Part shown: positions 1 to 8,615 of the stretch, piece by piece
Numbering within the stretch: position 1 is the first letter of the stretch
Layout of the letters: every line of letters begins with the position of its first letter
Source: an uncultured Candidatus Woesearchaeota archaeon
Lineage (GTDB): Archaea > Nanobdellota > Nanobdellia > Woesearchaeales > B29-G15
DNA length: 34,759 nt
Direction of reading: 5' to 3'
NCBI GenBank assembly: GCA_903915225.1
Contig: CAIWSB010000022.1
Coordinates: forward strand, 1 to 34,759
The notes under the pieces: generated by a model
The model's input: only the letters and a program-made list of their open reading frames with translations
Database searches by the model: none
What the model was told of the DNA's origin: nothing
Translations under genes and position numbers: made by a program

Positions 1-241
1 GATTCCGTGGACAATGACAAGGTTTGCATCCTTTGAATAATACACGCCCAAAGGCTCTATGATCTTACCTAAATGGATTGCAACTATGGCGGGTGCATCG
101 TCATAGATAATGCGGCCAATCTGCTCAAACTTTAAATGCTCCATTAAATATTCAGTAGAGATAGTCCCAATAAGCCCCCATACCCGGGAAACCCTGAAGA
201 ATCCTGACATTTTTGGGTTTCTTGAACAACTGTAATTCCAT
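1..241 (-). CDS. PAC2-family protein (proteasome assembly chaperone-like), partial and frameshifted
   Basis: The gene runs off the left edge. From the ATG at 241 the product begins MELQLFKKPKNVRILQGFPG, which matches the N-terminus of archaeal PAC2 proteins (COG2047 type). That frame reaches a stop at 152-154. The continuation LIGTISTEYLMEHLKFEQIG, then a YDDAPAIVAIH segment, lies in the next frame and stays open to base 1. The switch falls at a run of five G (plus-strand C at 175-179); four G would restore GFPGMGLIGTIS. A ribosome site GAGGTG (248-253) sits 7 bases before the ATG, and the lonB stop is only 14 bases upstream, so the two are co-transcribed. PAC2 proteins are relatives of proteasome assembly chaperones, which suits a protease partner. 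It may be a broken gene or a one-base sequence error. If the frameshift is ignored, the second frame could start at ATG 210. Confidence 0.75.
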
Positions 242-255
242 TCTTTGCACCTCTT

Positions 256-2142
256 TCAAACCCTCTTTTCCTTTATGGCTTTTAAAACTTTCTCTTTTCC
301 CTCCCAGTTAAGGGCGTGGGTCAAAACCTGGATAATATTCTCCACTGGAATGATCTTAATCTTATCAAGCCTATCTTTTGAGATTATAATGTCTTCCATG
401 TTCGCCTTGGGCACAATGGCGCATTTGATGCCTGCATCAATTGCCGCCTCAATTTTGGAAGTCACTCCACCAATTGGCAGCACTTCGCCACGTACACTTA
501 GGCTGCCGGTCATACAAACGTCTTGCTTTACCTTAATTTTTTTCAGTGCGGAAATGATTGCAGTGGCAACTGCAACAGATGCAGAATCACCCTCAACCCC
601 TTCGTAGGTCTGAAGGAATTGCACGTAGATATCATATTTATCCTTGATGTCTTCTCCAAAGAAATTCTTGACAATTGCAGAAACGTTCTGAACAGCTTCA
701 AGCGCGATTTCACCCAGCTTGCCTGTTGCAGTTATCTTTCTATCCCTGCCTCCAGGAGTCACTTCAGCCTCTATGGGTAGGATTATTCCTGAAAACCCTT
801 CTTCAGAGCCCAGGACAGCCAATCCGTTGACACGGCCGATCCTTTCGCCTGTTGTAATAATAACTTCATACTGCTTTTTGCTATCAATATATTCATCTGC
901 AATCTGCTGCTCAATTGGCCTGGCAAGCCTTCTGGCTGCAATGACATGCTCCCTTTTTACAAACTTTGAGTTTCCTTTTTTGGCAATGTCGCCAGCTGCA
1001 CGTATAAGCCCCCCGAGACCCCTTAGCTTAAGCGTCAAGTGCCCTTTCCTGGGCGACCTTCGCTTTGCCTCCCCAATTATCTCCTCCACAGCATCTTTGT
1101 CGAAATGAGGTATCTTACCGTCTTTGATAACCTCCTGCGCAACAAATACAACCAGCTTGTCACGGTTTTCAGGGGTGTCTTTCATTGACTCATTCATAAA
1201 TGCTTCATAGCCAAACCCACGAATCCTAGACCGCAGCGCAGGGTGCATCGCCCGTAAAGTTTCAACATTTCCAGCAGCCACCAGGATGAAATCGCAAGGA
1301 ACTGGCTCAGTTCTGACCATGGCCCCAGCTGACCTCTCTGACTGGCCGGTTATTGGGAACTCGCGCTGCTGGATGGATGAAAGAAGCTCCTGCTGGGTGT
1401 AAGGCCTTAATGTAGCTATCTCATCAATAAACAAGACCCCCATGTTGGCCTTATGTATCATTCCAGCAACAACACGCTGGTTTGCAGGCGTGCCAAGTCC
1501 TCCAGATTGGAAGGGGTCGTGCAGCACGTCGCCAAGAAGGGCGCCAGAGCGTGCCCCTGTGGCATCAAAAAATGGAGCCTGTTTCCTGTTGAAATTGTCA
1601 ACAATTAGCTTAGGAGGAACTTTCTTCTCTTGTATAACCCTTCTCCCAAAGGACATGAAGAACATGAAAGCCACCACCAGCAGCATAGTCCCAATCATTG
1701 AGCCTACTGACATTATGCCGCCTAGCATCTTTGAACCTCCTTCAATATTTGAGAAGTAATTGAAGGACCACCATGTGGCTAACGCAGAAAGCCCAATCAA
1801 GACAAACATAATGATGTTTTGGAACTTAAAGTATTGGCTCCCCTCAACCTTTGCTTGCTCTATGAGTTTCCTGCCCTCGCCAGCCTTGAGCTCCCTAATC
1901 AATGGCTGGGATTCATCATTTGGGTTGTAAAAAGCTAGAATGTCCTTCAAGTTCTCTTTTGGAAGGAGTTCAGCCAACGCTAATCCTAGCATTGACTTGC
2001 CTGTGCCTGGTTTTCCAATAAGCAGCACATGGCGCCGCTGCGAAGCTGCCTCTGTTATTACCTCTACAGCCTCGTCCTGGCCGATGACCTGTTCAATCAT
2101 CCGCTTCGGAACCTTAACGTCGGCAGTGGTCTTGAAGTTCAT
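256..2142 (-). CDS. lonB: Archaeal Lon protease (LonB), membrane-anchored ATP-dependent
   Basis: This is a 628-residue archaeal LonB: an AAA+ ATPase that feeds unfolded proteins to a Ser-Lys protease, held at the inner face of the membrane. Walker A GKPGTGKS is at residues 43-50 and Walker B FIDE near 238-241. Two hydrophobic segments (about 108-130 and 140-164) lie inside the AAA module, the LonB hallmark. The C-terminal protease has the serine in EGDSAS (about Ser520) and the lysine in GGVTSK (about Lys563); the 43-residue spacing matches known Lon proteases. Length is normal. The start is at the usual family position, just before the TTADVKVP segment. A TATA-like TTTTTAAAG lies near 2174-2184, about 36 bp upstream. 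The PAC2 gene follows after 14 bases, suggesting a shared proteolysis operon. Confidence 0.96.
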   Translation of the reverse strand: MNFKTTADVKVPKRMIEQVIGQDEAVEVITEAASQRRHVLLIGKPGTGKSMLGLALAELLPKENLKDILAFYNPNDESQPLIRELKAGEGRKLIEQAKVEGSQYFKFQNIIMFVLIGLSALATWWSFNYFSNIEGGSKMLGGIMSVGSMIGTMLLVVAFMFFMSFGRRVIQEKKVPPKLIVDNFNRKQAPFFDATGARSGALLGDVLHDPFQSGGLGTPANQRVVAGMIHKANMGVLFIDEIATLRPYTQQELLSSIQQREFPITGQSERSAGAMVRTEPVPCDFILVAAGNVETLRAMHPALRSRIRGFGYEAFMNESMKDTPENRDKLVVFVAQEVIKDGKIPHFDKDAVEEIIGEAKRRSPRKGHLTLKLRGLGGLIRAAGDIAKKGNSKFVKREHVIAARRLARPIEQQIADEYIDSKKQYEVIITTGERIGRVNGLAVLGSEEGFSGIILPIEAEVTPGGRDRKITATGKLGEIALEAVQNVSAIVKNFFGEDIKDKYDIYVQFLQTYEGVEGDSASVAVATAIISALKKIKVKQDVCMTGSLSVRGEVLPIGGVTSKIEAAIDAGIKCAIVPKANMEDIIISKDRLDKIKIIPVENIIQVLTHALNWEGKEKVLKAIKEKRV

Positions 2143-2219
2143 ATGATTCCCCGACTATTGGAATAAGCCAAGACTTTAAAAATGTTGTTGTGTCAGTCAG
2201 GATTGATTTTCAGCAAGAG

Positions 2220-2708
2220 TTATTTCTTCGGCGGTGCAATTGTCCAATATTTCCAATGAGGCTTAATATACCATGAATGGAATTCTAACTCCACCCTGCC
2301 CTTAAAGAATATTTCAACCAAATGGTCGTCTAGTCCATGCCTGAGAATTGAGCGTCTGGGCTCAGGCAGGCTCGGATCATAAGGATCAACGCCTGTGCCG
2401 AGCATTACCATTTTTTCGTAACTCTCCAACTGCTCAAAACGCTCATATGCGAGTGTAAATCCCTTCGCTTTATCATACCCATAATCCTTTAAAGGCAGGT
2501 GGCAGACCTCCTTTGAGTCAATCAAGAAATAAAGCCCGGATGAATCTTTCCTGAAGTCAAGTGTCCGACCCTCAAGGCTCTCGTTAACCTTAACATCACC
2601 GCCCGAGGAGCCTTTGAGCCTTATGTAAAGCCGATCTGGGGTATAGTTATCCAAACAGAAACGGAGATGCTTGAAGTCCAATCTCTTAGGTAAAAAGTAT
2701 TGCTCCAT
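2220..2708 (-). CDS. Hypothetical protein, 162 residues
   Basis: I do not recognise the family. The product is soluble and mixed in charge, with no signal peptide or membrane segment. It looks mostly beta-stranded at the start (DRLYIRLKGSSGGDV) and ends in an aromatic strand rich in Trp, Tyr and His (ELEFHSWYIKPHWKYW). A TATA-like AATAAATTT around 2728-2738 sits about 26 bp before the ATG, so the message is probably leaderless and transcribed on its own. It lies between lonB and the paralogue pair at 2785-4557, all on the minus strand. Codon use resembles the neighbours, so I take it as a real gene. Confidence 0.7.
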   Translation of the reverse strand: MEQYFLPKRLDFKHLRFCLDNYTPDRLYIRLKGSSGGDVKVNESLEGRTLDFRKDSSGLYFLIDSKEVCHLPLKDYGYDKAKGFTLAYERFEQLESYEKMVMLGTGVDPYDPSLPEPRRSILRHGLDDHLVEIFFKGRVELEFHSWYIKPHWKYWTIAPPKK

Positions 2709-2784
2709 CCAGTATCAAAGCAGCTCAAATTTATTAGCTTTGCCCTGTTTTGGAAGGGCCGCGCTCCAGCATGCGCTCTTTCAT

Positions 2785-3684
2785 CTAAGCACTTTCAACC
2801 AAATTCGGACCTATGTCATTTGGTGAATACCCTTTCTCTATAATATGCTTGATGAAGGAATCATCTTGAAGCTTAAACCATTCATTTGGGGTTAACTTCA
2901 AATTAGTTTCAACTCCTATCTCCGTAAGGATTTTAAGCTCCAAATGAGGGATTGGATTAAATTTGCCTGGATCCCATCCGCGGTCAGTCAAGTACGTGTA
3001 ATCTGGTGTTGGGCCTTGGTTAAGTTTCACTCCAAACTGTTTGTGTTGGGGTGTGGGGTGTTTCCAAGCTTGATTACCGTCACTAAACGGTCCAACTTTG
3101 CGCAGATAAACCTTGTCACTTATAAGATGGGTAGAATACCAATAATCACAACAACCGATATAGAGAAAGAAAGATGCATCAGCTCCCTCGAAAACAGCCA
3201 ATGCTTGAGGATTACAAAATGGCCCCATATAAAATTTCTTGCTCCCGCTGGCAAGCTCAGGTAAATTGGTTGTAATACCAACATTACTAAAACCTTTGGC
3301 GAGTTTATAATATCCAGAGGCTAGCTCTTCCAAATCCTTAGGCATTCCCTGAGCTCCAGGGATAACAGATGACCACTGAGTTTTCGCATCTATTTTCCCA
3401 ATCTCTGTTCCAGTATTAATTTTATCTTTAAAATCCAAAACTGTAACTGTTTTATCGCTCCAGAGGGCGTAATCTAGATTAGGGTTTCCGTAATAATTCC
3501 CAAAATGATCGATAACATGCCAGTTTTCATCATGGAAATACAGAAATGGCGAGATTTGCCCCAGGAATTTCTCTGGCTTCAATCCCATTGCCTTCAATTG
3601 CCCAACCAGGTCTGAAAACTGGTTGAATCTCGAGATATCTTCAGGTCCTTCTTTCTTTTTAGTTGGAAATTTTATTGTTATCAT
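2785..3684 (-). CDS. Hypothetical protein, second member of a tandem paralogue pair
   Basis: An unrecognised 299-residue protein clearly related to the upstream neighbour at 3685-4557. Shared landmarks in order are an MI-x-IK start, an FxxFSDLVxQLKxMGLKPE helix, an SPF/SPY segment, a GMPKxLExLAxGYYKLAKGF helix, a PQALAVFEG strand and a C-terminal LELKILTEIGV segment. There is no signal peptide or membrane span. Its ATG directly follows the stop of the upstream gene, and the ribosome site GAGGTGATT overlaps the end of that gene, so translation is probably coupled. The sequence across the start, GGTGATTTAAATGATAA, is identical to that of the paralogue, so the duplication included the start region. 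The CC pair in YIGCCDYWY is absent from the partner. Confidence 0.75.
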   Translation of the reverse strand: MITIKFPTKKKEGPEDISRFNQFSDLVGQLKAMGLKPEKFLGQISPFLYFHDENWHVIDHFGNYYGNPNLDYALWSDKTVTVLDFKDKINTGTEIGKIDAKTQWSSVIPGAQGMPKDLEELASGYYKLAKGFSNVGITTNLPELASGSKKFYMGPFCNPQALAVFEGADASFFLYIGCCDYWYSTHLISDKVYLRKVGPFSDGNQAWKHPTPQHKQFGVKLNQGPTPDYTYLTDRGWDPGKFNPIPHLELKILTEIGVETNLKLTPNEWFKLQDDSFIKHIIEKGYSPNDIGPNLVESA

Positions 3685-4557
3685 TTAAATCACCTCATTC
3701 TTCTTAATCCATTTCTTTATCGGAAGTCCCGTCTCCAACACCAAGGAGACATAGGGCATCTCAGAAAATTTATAATTTGGATAAGGTGCCACTTGCTTTC
3801 CATAAGGTACAAACGCACCAATATTTTTTGATACCGTCTCGTTATGCAACATACCATCTGTGCCGATATAAGTTCCACGCGTTTCAACTGTCTCCATATC
3901 ACCGTATTTTGTCTTAATGGCAATGGAAATAGCTGCATTACACTGACATTCATAGGGATATATCGAGACAAAATTATATGGCTTACTGGTTTTTGCAAGT
4001 CCATCGGGAACGAGCTTGATATCACAGAGCTTCTGGAAAGGCATGTTGCCATTTGCTGCCCAGCCGTTGCTGCCAAGGAATGCCACGAAAGTGACATATT
4101 CATGCACGGGGTGTGTGAAAACAGCAATTGCCTGCGGGCTGGCCAAAAACCCTTTCCACTTGTTGCATATCTCCTCCGGGGAAAAGGTTTCAATTTTTGA
4201 GTCTTTGAATCCCACGGCCAGCTTTTCCCATGCTTTAGCCAGTTTTTCAATCCCCTTTGGCATTCCAACTCCACTGAAGATTGGTAAAGGATGTCCATTT
4301 AAATCAGTCAATCCAGTAGTCTTGCCGATAATATGGGGTTTATCTGAAACAAGTTCGTACTTGTTTCCTTCTGAATCAATATATATGTCAGACTTAACCT
4401 TAAAAAAATATGGCGAAGCAAGAGCCTGGAACAGGACCGGCTCAAGCCCCGCTCCCTTCATTTGTTCCAACATCTGGGCATATTTATCGAACACTGACGT
4501 ATCCAGGCTATCACTTTCTGCTTTATAGTTCATGTTTCCTAGTTTTATTATTATCAT
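3685..4557 (-). CDS. Hypothetical protein, first member of a tandem paralogue pair
   Basis: An unrecognised 290-residue protein, the upstream copy of the pair. It shares with 2785-3684 the MIIIK start, the helix FDKYAQMLEQMKGAGLEP, the GMPKGIEKLAKAWEKLAVGF helix, the PQAIAVFTH strand and a final SLVLETGLPIKKW segment. No transmembrane or signal sequence is visible. A TATA-like ATATTTAAT at about 4589-4599 lies some 36 bp before the ATG, with GGTGATTT as ribosome site. It is divergent from the ACT-domain gene at 4649, and the 91-bp gap carries both promoters. The pair appears to form a two-gene operon. Function is unknown; two diverged copies side by side suggest a heteromer or specialised duplicates. 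Confidence 0.75.
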   Translation of the reverse strand: MIIIKLGNMNYKAESDSLDTSVFDKYAQMLEQMKGAGLEPVLFQALASPYFFKVKSDIYIDSEGNKYELVSDKPHIIGKTTGLTDLNGHPLPIFSGVGMPKGIEKLAKAWEKLAVGFKDSKIETFSPEEICNKWKGFLASPQAIAVFTHPVHEYVTFVAFLGSNGWAANGNMPFQKLCDIKLVPDGLAKTSKPYNFVSIYPYECQCNAAISIAIKTKYGDMETVETRGTYIGTDGMLHNETVSKNIGAFVPYGKQVAPYPNYKFSEMPYVSLVLETGLPIKKWIKKNEVI

Positions 4558-4648
4558 TTAAATCACCAAGTGTTGTAAATTGCCGGTAAATTAAATATCT
4601 GATGTCCAAAGGGAAACATTTTTAAATGAATCTTAACTAATCCTTAGA

Positions 4649-5257
4649 ATGGCAAGAAAACCAACTGATAAGGTATCAATTGCAGAACAGGTCTTCGAGT
4701 GGATAGAGTGCCATCCGTATGTTCGGCTTGCCCTCAAGAAGGGGCTTGTCAATTACTCTTCATTGGCAAGGGAAATCCAGTCCGAGCTTTCAATAAAGAA
4801 TTTTGATGCAATGATTGTGGCAATAAGGAGGCATTATGAAAAGCTCCAGAAGGTTCCAAATATTGACCCTGGAAAAATAAGGGGAATCCTCAACAAGTCA
4901 CAGCTTGAGATAAGGACAGCGATAAATGTCTACATACTGAAGGGTGAAACCCCGCCAAGCCTCTCCAGCAGCCATTATTCCCACCTGATTAGAGGCTCGA
5001 AGTTCTCGGTTGTAATCACAGATATGAAACTGGACATCGGTGCTGAAAAGCATGAGGGCCTGGTTGAGGTGAGGATACGAAGTCCTGAGGATATTGAAAC
5101 AGAGCCAGGCATTATACTTGAGATTTACCAGAAGCTGTTTGAGCACGGCATAAACATTGTGGAGACCTACAGCTGCTATATTGACACTGTAGTTATAGTA
5201 GAGAAACGGGATATACTCAAGACAATTAAAGCACTCAGCGAGCTTGGGATCCAGTAG
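4649..5257 (+). CDS. ACT-domain protein with N-terminal helical domain
   Basis: This 202-residue protein has an N-terminal helical part that could be a winged-helix-like fold (residues about 8-65, with FEWIECHPYVRLALKKGLVNY and SSLAREIQSE). Its C-terminal region (about 120-202) resembles an ACT domain: EPGIILEIYQKLFEHGINIV, then a TVVIVEKRD strand and a final helix. ACT domains usually bind small ligands such as amino acids, so a ligand-responsive regulator is possible, but no target is evident. A TATA-like TTTTTAAATG at 4618-4627 is centred about 27 bp before the ATG, implying a leaderless transcript. The 3' end overlaps the convergent lipoprotein gene by 23 bases. Confidence 0.75.
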   Translation: MARKPTDKVSIAEQVFEWIECHPYVRLALKKGLVNYSSLAREIQSELSIKNFDAMIVAIRRHYEKLQKVPNIDPGKIRGILNKSQLEIRTAINVYILKGETPPSLSSSHYSHLIRGSKFSVVITDMKLDIGAEKHEGLVEVRIRSPEDIETEPGIILEIYQKLFEHGINIVETYSCYIDTVVIVEKRDILKTIKALSELGIQ

Positions 5258-5687
5258 GCTTAAACCATCCTGAATCTCTTAAGTTCAATTCTGCAACAAG
5301 AACCTCAGATATTTTGGAAATTGCTGGAACTGGAGCATTAAAAGACTCCACTTGTTTTCTCTCGCCATTTGATGTGATCTCCATTTTGGTGCAGTAGCCC
5401 CCAATAACATTGGGGTTTTCATATTTACCTTGCAAAGAGAAAAAATCAGATTTTTCAACCTCGTCATAAATGGCCTTCAGCTCGCCATAGCTAATGCCAA
5501 AGGATTTTTCAGGAGCATTTCCAGAATTGACAGTCACTATGCCATTTGCCAAGACGACAGCATCTGTCCAGCCCCAAGAATGGTTGCATGAGCCAAACCC
5601 ATAGGCAAGTTTGAAGTCACCTGGAACAGTACGGGTGCAACCAAAAAGAAAAATCAGGAGAAAGAGTAAGATGAGCCATCTCGGCAA
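5235..5687 (-). CDS. Putative lipoprotein, 150 residues
   Basis: The N-terminus is a short positive stretch, a hydrophobic run (WLILLFLLIFLF) and a lipobox-like LFGC, giving a lipid-anchored protein with mature Cys17 outside the membrane. The rest is a small, probably beta-rich domain; Cys residues in GSCNHSW and GGYCTK could pair. I do not recognise the family. The start is a TTG at 5687, one base after the argS stop; the ribosome site GGAGG lies inside the argS 3' end, so translation is probably coupled. No ATG or GTG fits better, because the signal peptide begins right there. The 3' end overlaps the convergent ACT-domain gene. Confidence 0.72.
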   Translation of the reverse strand: MPRWLILLFLLIFLFGCTRTVPGDFKLAYGFGSCNHSWGWTDAVVLANGIVTVNSGNAPEKSFGISYGELKAIYDEVEKSDFFSLQGKYENPNVIGGYCTKMEITSNGERKQVESFNAPVPAISKISEVLVAELNLRDSGWFKPTGSQAR

Positions 5688-5688
5688 G

Positions 5689-7365
5689 TCACATCTCCTC
5701 CACTGTTTTTATGCCCAGGAGTCCAAGCCCAATACTCATAACCTCGGCAACACCCTTAACCAGGGCCAGCCTGGCCTGCATTAGCTCCACATCTTCTTGG
5801 ACAACCTTGTGCTTTTGGTAGTATTGGTTAAAAAGCTGAGCCAAGTCCAGAAGATATCTGGGGAGAGAATTAATCTTATAGGTTGCCGATGTCTCTTCAA
5901 TTATGTCGGGCAATGCTTCCATTCTCCTCGCTAGTTCAAATTCCTCTGGCTCCTTAAGGAGATTGAGGTTAGCGTCCTTCAAGGATTTCTCATTAACACA
6001 TGATTTTTTAATAATCGAGCGGCACCTGGTATACACATATTGAAGATATGGCCCAGATTCACCCTCAAAGCTCAATGCCTCGTTAATGTCAAAGATAATA
6101 ACCCTTTTGCGTTCCTTATCCAGCATGCTAAACTTAAGGGCTGCAAGCCCGATCTCATGCGCAACCTCATCAGATTTCTGCTTGGGCCAGTCAGCGTGCC
6201 TCTTCTCAACCTCTTCATGTGCCTTTTCCATTACTTTGTCCCTTAATTCTTGATAGGTAACAATGTTACCCAGCCTGGAAGACATCTTGCCAGATTCAAG
6301 CTGAACCAGGCCGTAACTTAAGTGAAAGCAGTTTTTTGCATCTTTGAAGCCCATCAACTCTAATGTCTTGAAAAGCTGTTTGAAGTAAAGCTCCTGTTCT
6401 GAGCCAACAACATAAATGCTGCGATTGATTTTGAATTCCTCAAATTTCCTGCGGGCAAGTTCAAGGTCTTTGGTGGAATAAAGGGGCGTCCCGTCTGACT
6501 TAAGCACAAGGAACACATCAAGCCCAAACTCCTTAAGGTCAACTAGCAGGCTACCCTCATCAAGCCTGGCCAAACCCTTATCGACCAGACGCTTAGCAAT
6601 TTCCTTGCCAGCATCAGCAACTTGGCTTTCAAAAAACACAACATCAAATTTTACACCAAGTTCATTATAGATATTGTTAAAATCATCTAGTGACCAATCT
6701 CTGGTTTTCTTCCACAATTCAATGAAAGGCTTGTCTCCGGCATCCAGCTTCTTATGAACTTTATCCACTTCTGGCTTCAGCTCTGGCTTTTCCTCAATCA
6801 TCTTCGTGGCCTTAACATATTGCGATGCAAGCCATTCCCCTCTCTTTTCATTAGGCAGGGACTTACAGAATTTATCGATATACCAAAGGGATTTTGCCAC
6901 ATGATTGCCAATATCACCCATATAATTTGAGGCCACGACATCGTAACCAGCATAACGCATGATATTTACCAGAGCGGATCCAAGGACAGCATTCCTAAGA
7001 TGCCCGATATGGAATGCCTTGTGCGTGTTTGGCTGCGAATATTCAACCATTACTTTTTCCTTTTTGTGGGCCCCATGCCCGAACCCCTTTTTCTCTAATT
7101 GGCTCAGCAAGTTTTGAATGAAAATAGCCCTATCATAGAAAAAATTGAGGTAACACCCTTGAACCTCAACCTTAGAAAATCCCTTGGGCAGTGTTATCTT
7201 TTTTGAAAGCCCTATAGCTGCCTGGTTGGGATTTCCACCAAGCCTAAAGCAAGGGAATGCCAGGTCGCCCATCTCCAATCCAGGTGGAACACTGAGCATT
7301 CCAAGCACCAGGTCTTCTGCTAAACCAGTTGCCTTAGCCAATTCTTTTGACAATGCCTCTTTCAT
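5689..7365 (-). CDS. argS: Arginyl-tRNA synthetase
   Basis: A class I aminoacyl-tRNA synthetase that charges tRNA-Arg with arginine using ATP. The N-terminal Add1-like domain is followed by the HIGH signature in HKAFHIGHLRNAVLGSA and the KMSKS loop as KMSSRLGN. The C-terminal helical DALR-type anticodon-binding domain contains SFEGESGPYLQYVYTRCRSI and ends in MSIGLGLLGIKTVEEM. I place the start at ATG 7365 (558 residues), 6 codons inside the longest frame that opens with TTG at 7383, because GGTGG precedes the ATG at the right distance and known ArgRS proteins begin near this helix. A lipoprotein gene follows immediately. Length is usual for the family. Confidence 0.96.
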   Translation of the reverse strand: MKEALSKELAKATGLAEDLVLGMLSVPPGLEMGDLAFPCFRLGGNPNQAAIGLSKKITLPKGFSKVEVQGCYLNFFYDRAIFIQNLLSQLEKKGFGHGAHKKEKVMVEYSQPNTHKAFHIGHLRNAVLGSALVNIMRYAGYDVVASNYMGDIGNHVAKSLWYIDKFCKSLPNEKRGEWLASQYVKATKMIEEKPELKPEVDKVHKKLDAGDKPFIELWKKTRDWSLDDFNNIYNELGVKFDVVFFESQVADAGKEIAKRLVDKGLARLDEGSLLVDLKEFGLDVFLVLKSDGTPLYSTKDLELARRKFEEFKINRSIYVVGSEQELYFKQLFKTLELMGFKDAKNCFHLSYGLVQLESGKMSSRLGNIVTYQELRDKVMEKAHEEVEKRHADWPKQKSDEVAHEIGLAALKFSMLDKERKRVIIFDINEALSFEGESGPYLQYVYTRCRSIIKKSCVNEKSLKDANLNLLKEPEEFELARRMEALPDIIEETSATYKINSLPRYLLDLAQLFNQYYQKHKVVQEDVELMQARLALVKGVAEVMSIGLGLLGIKTVEEM

Positions 7366-7418
7366 TTGTCCACCAAAACACAATCCCCTATAAAAACTTT
7401 GTTCTAGACAAACGAAGG

Positions 7419-7478
7419 TTTTAAATATAATTAGCTAGCTTGTATTATTTTCTCATATAAATCAACAGGGGTGGGGGT
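7419..7478 (+). promoter_or_regulatory. Promoter and ribosome site of the dehydrogenase gene
   Basis: A TATA-like TTTTAAATATAA at about 7419-7430 would place transcription start near 7450, leaving a leader of about 30 bases with a strong GGGGTGGGGG ribosome site (7468-7477) before ATG 7482. A second A/T box (CATATAAAT, about 7454-7462) would give a leaderless start, which fits poorly with the ribosome site. The first box is nearly palindromic and may also serve argS on the other strand. Confidence 0.5.
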
Positions 7479-7481
7479 AAA

Positions 7482-8558
7482 ATGAAGTGTTTGGTAATGC
7501 GTCAGGAAGGGCTTGCTCTTGAGAATATCCCTCAGCCAAAGATAAAGGATAATGAGGTTCTTGTTAAGATAGAGTATGCCAGCGTTTGCGGCTCTGATTA
7601 CCCAAATATTGGAGGAATGGCAGATAGGAGCCATCTTATTGGGAGCGTAATTGGCCATGAAGGCAGTGGCCGGATAATTGAAGTTGGCTCAAAAGTCAAG
7701 ACCCTAACTGTTGGCGATTTTGTTGGAATCGAATCACACCGCGCAACAGAGCAATGGCTCAAGGCAGGCAAGAATCCATATGCTGACCCGCTTTCAGCAA
7801 TTTTAGGCTATCGTGGATTTCCTGATGGCCGCGTCGTTCAGGGCACTTTTGCTGAGTTTATTGCAGTACCTGAAATGTATGCAATCAAAATTCCTGACCA
7901 TCTCTTTAAGGTCTTTCCTCCAAGCATATGGGAGCCATTTGGCAACAGCATTAGGATTTCATCTGTGGTTCGAAAAATCCCTCTGGTAAAATCAGAGCCT
8001 GTTGTCATAAGCGGATGCGGATATCAAGGATTAACACTGATGCTAATCCTGAAGCATTGGCTTGGTTTCAGTAATATCTACGCCACAGACATGAACCAAG
8101 GGCGTTTGGATATTGTGGATAAACTTGGCGCTGCAAGACTGTCTGCACCAGATAAACTTCCAGTTAAGGAACCTAAAATTTGGTTTGAGATGTCAGGCAG
8201 CATGGCTGCATATGCTCAGGGGCTAAAGAGCGTTAAAAAAGGGGGGGCCTTGATTCTCTTCGGGCTCCCCAGCAAGGATTCTGAACTTGCTGATGGCATC
8301 TCCTATAAAGAATTCATATTCCAAAGCAAAAGGATGGTCAAGGATGGAGTTAATCTCATTGGTGTCTGCGGGCGTCTAAGGGAGGATTGGGATGAGGCGC
8401 CGAAGATAGTTGAGAAACTATCAAAGTCTGTAAACCTGTCTCTGCTCTATACATTCTTCGGACCTCTTGAGAACCTTCTCCCCCTGATAAAAAATGGTAA
8501 GATCCCCCCAAAAGACGAGCCTCTTATCAAGGCTGTTTTCTCAGGTTTCTTGGTCTAA
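7482..8558 (+). CDS. Zinc-dependent medium-chain dehydrogenase (threonine/sorbitol/glucose dehydrogenase-like)
   Basis: A 358-residue MDR-superfamily oxidoreductase. The catalytic zinc ligands are visible as Cys36 in SVCGSDYP and His59-Glu60 in VIGHEGSG. The Rossmann fold follows with GCGYQG (about 178-183) and an acidic residue at the end of the next strand (ATDMN), which favours NAD over NADP. The lobe that normally carries four cysteines of the structural zinc site has none here (from ESHRATEQW to VVQGTFAEF), so only the catalytic zinc is likely bound. The substrate is probably a secondary alcohol or sugar but cannot be fixed from sequence. The start is supported by a strong ribosome site. 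The gene is monocistronic or leads into 8616. Confidence 0.85.
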   Translation: MKCLVMRQEGLALENIPQPKIKDNEVLVKIEYASVCGSDYPNIGGMADRSHLIGSVIGHEGSGRIIEVGSKVKTLTVGDFVGIESHRATEQWLKAGKNPYADPLSAILGYRGFPDGRVVQGTFAEFIAVPEMYAIKIPDHLFKVFPPSIWEPFGNSIRISSVVRKIPLVKSEPVVISGCGYQGLTLMLILKHWLGFSNIYATDMNQGRLDIVDKLGAARLSAPDKLPVKEPKIWFEMSGSMAAYAQGLKSVKKGGALILFGLPSKDSELADGISYKEFIFQSKRMVKDGVNLIGVCGRLREDWDEAPKIVEKLSKSVNLSLLYTFFGPLENLLPLIKNGKIPPKDEPLIKAVFSGFLV

Positions 8559-8615
8559 AAATTTTCCGGAATTGGCTTGAAAGAAATCTTAAAAGCAGTT
8601 TCCAGAAAATCTTTT

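Noticed and set aside
245-607. Plus-strand frame opposite lonB, plus similar long plus-strand frames up to 2146
   Set aside because: All are complementary to conserved LonB motifs and show no independent coding signal.
3717-4298. 193-residue frame on the same strand inside 3685-4557
   Set aside because: It is an out-of-phase shadow; the in-phase frame shares clear segments with its paralogue, while this one has none.
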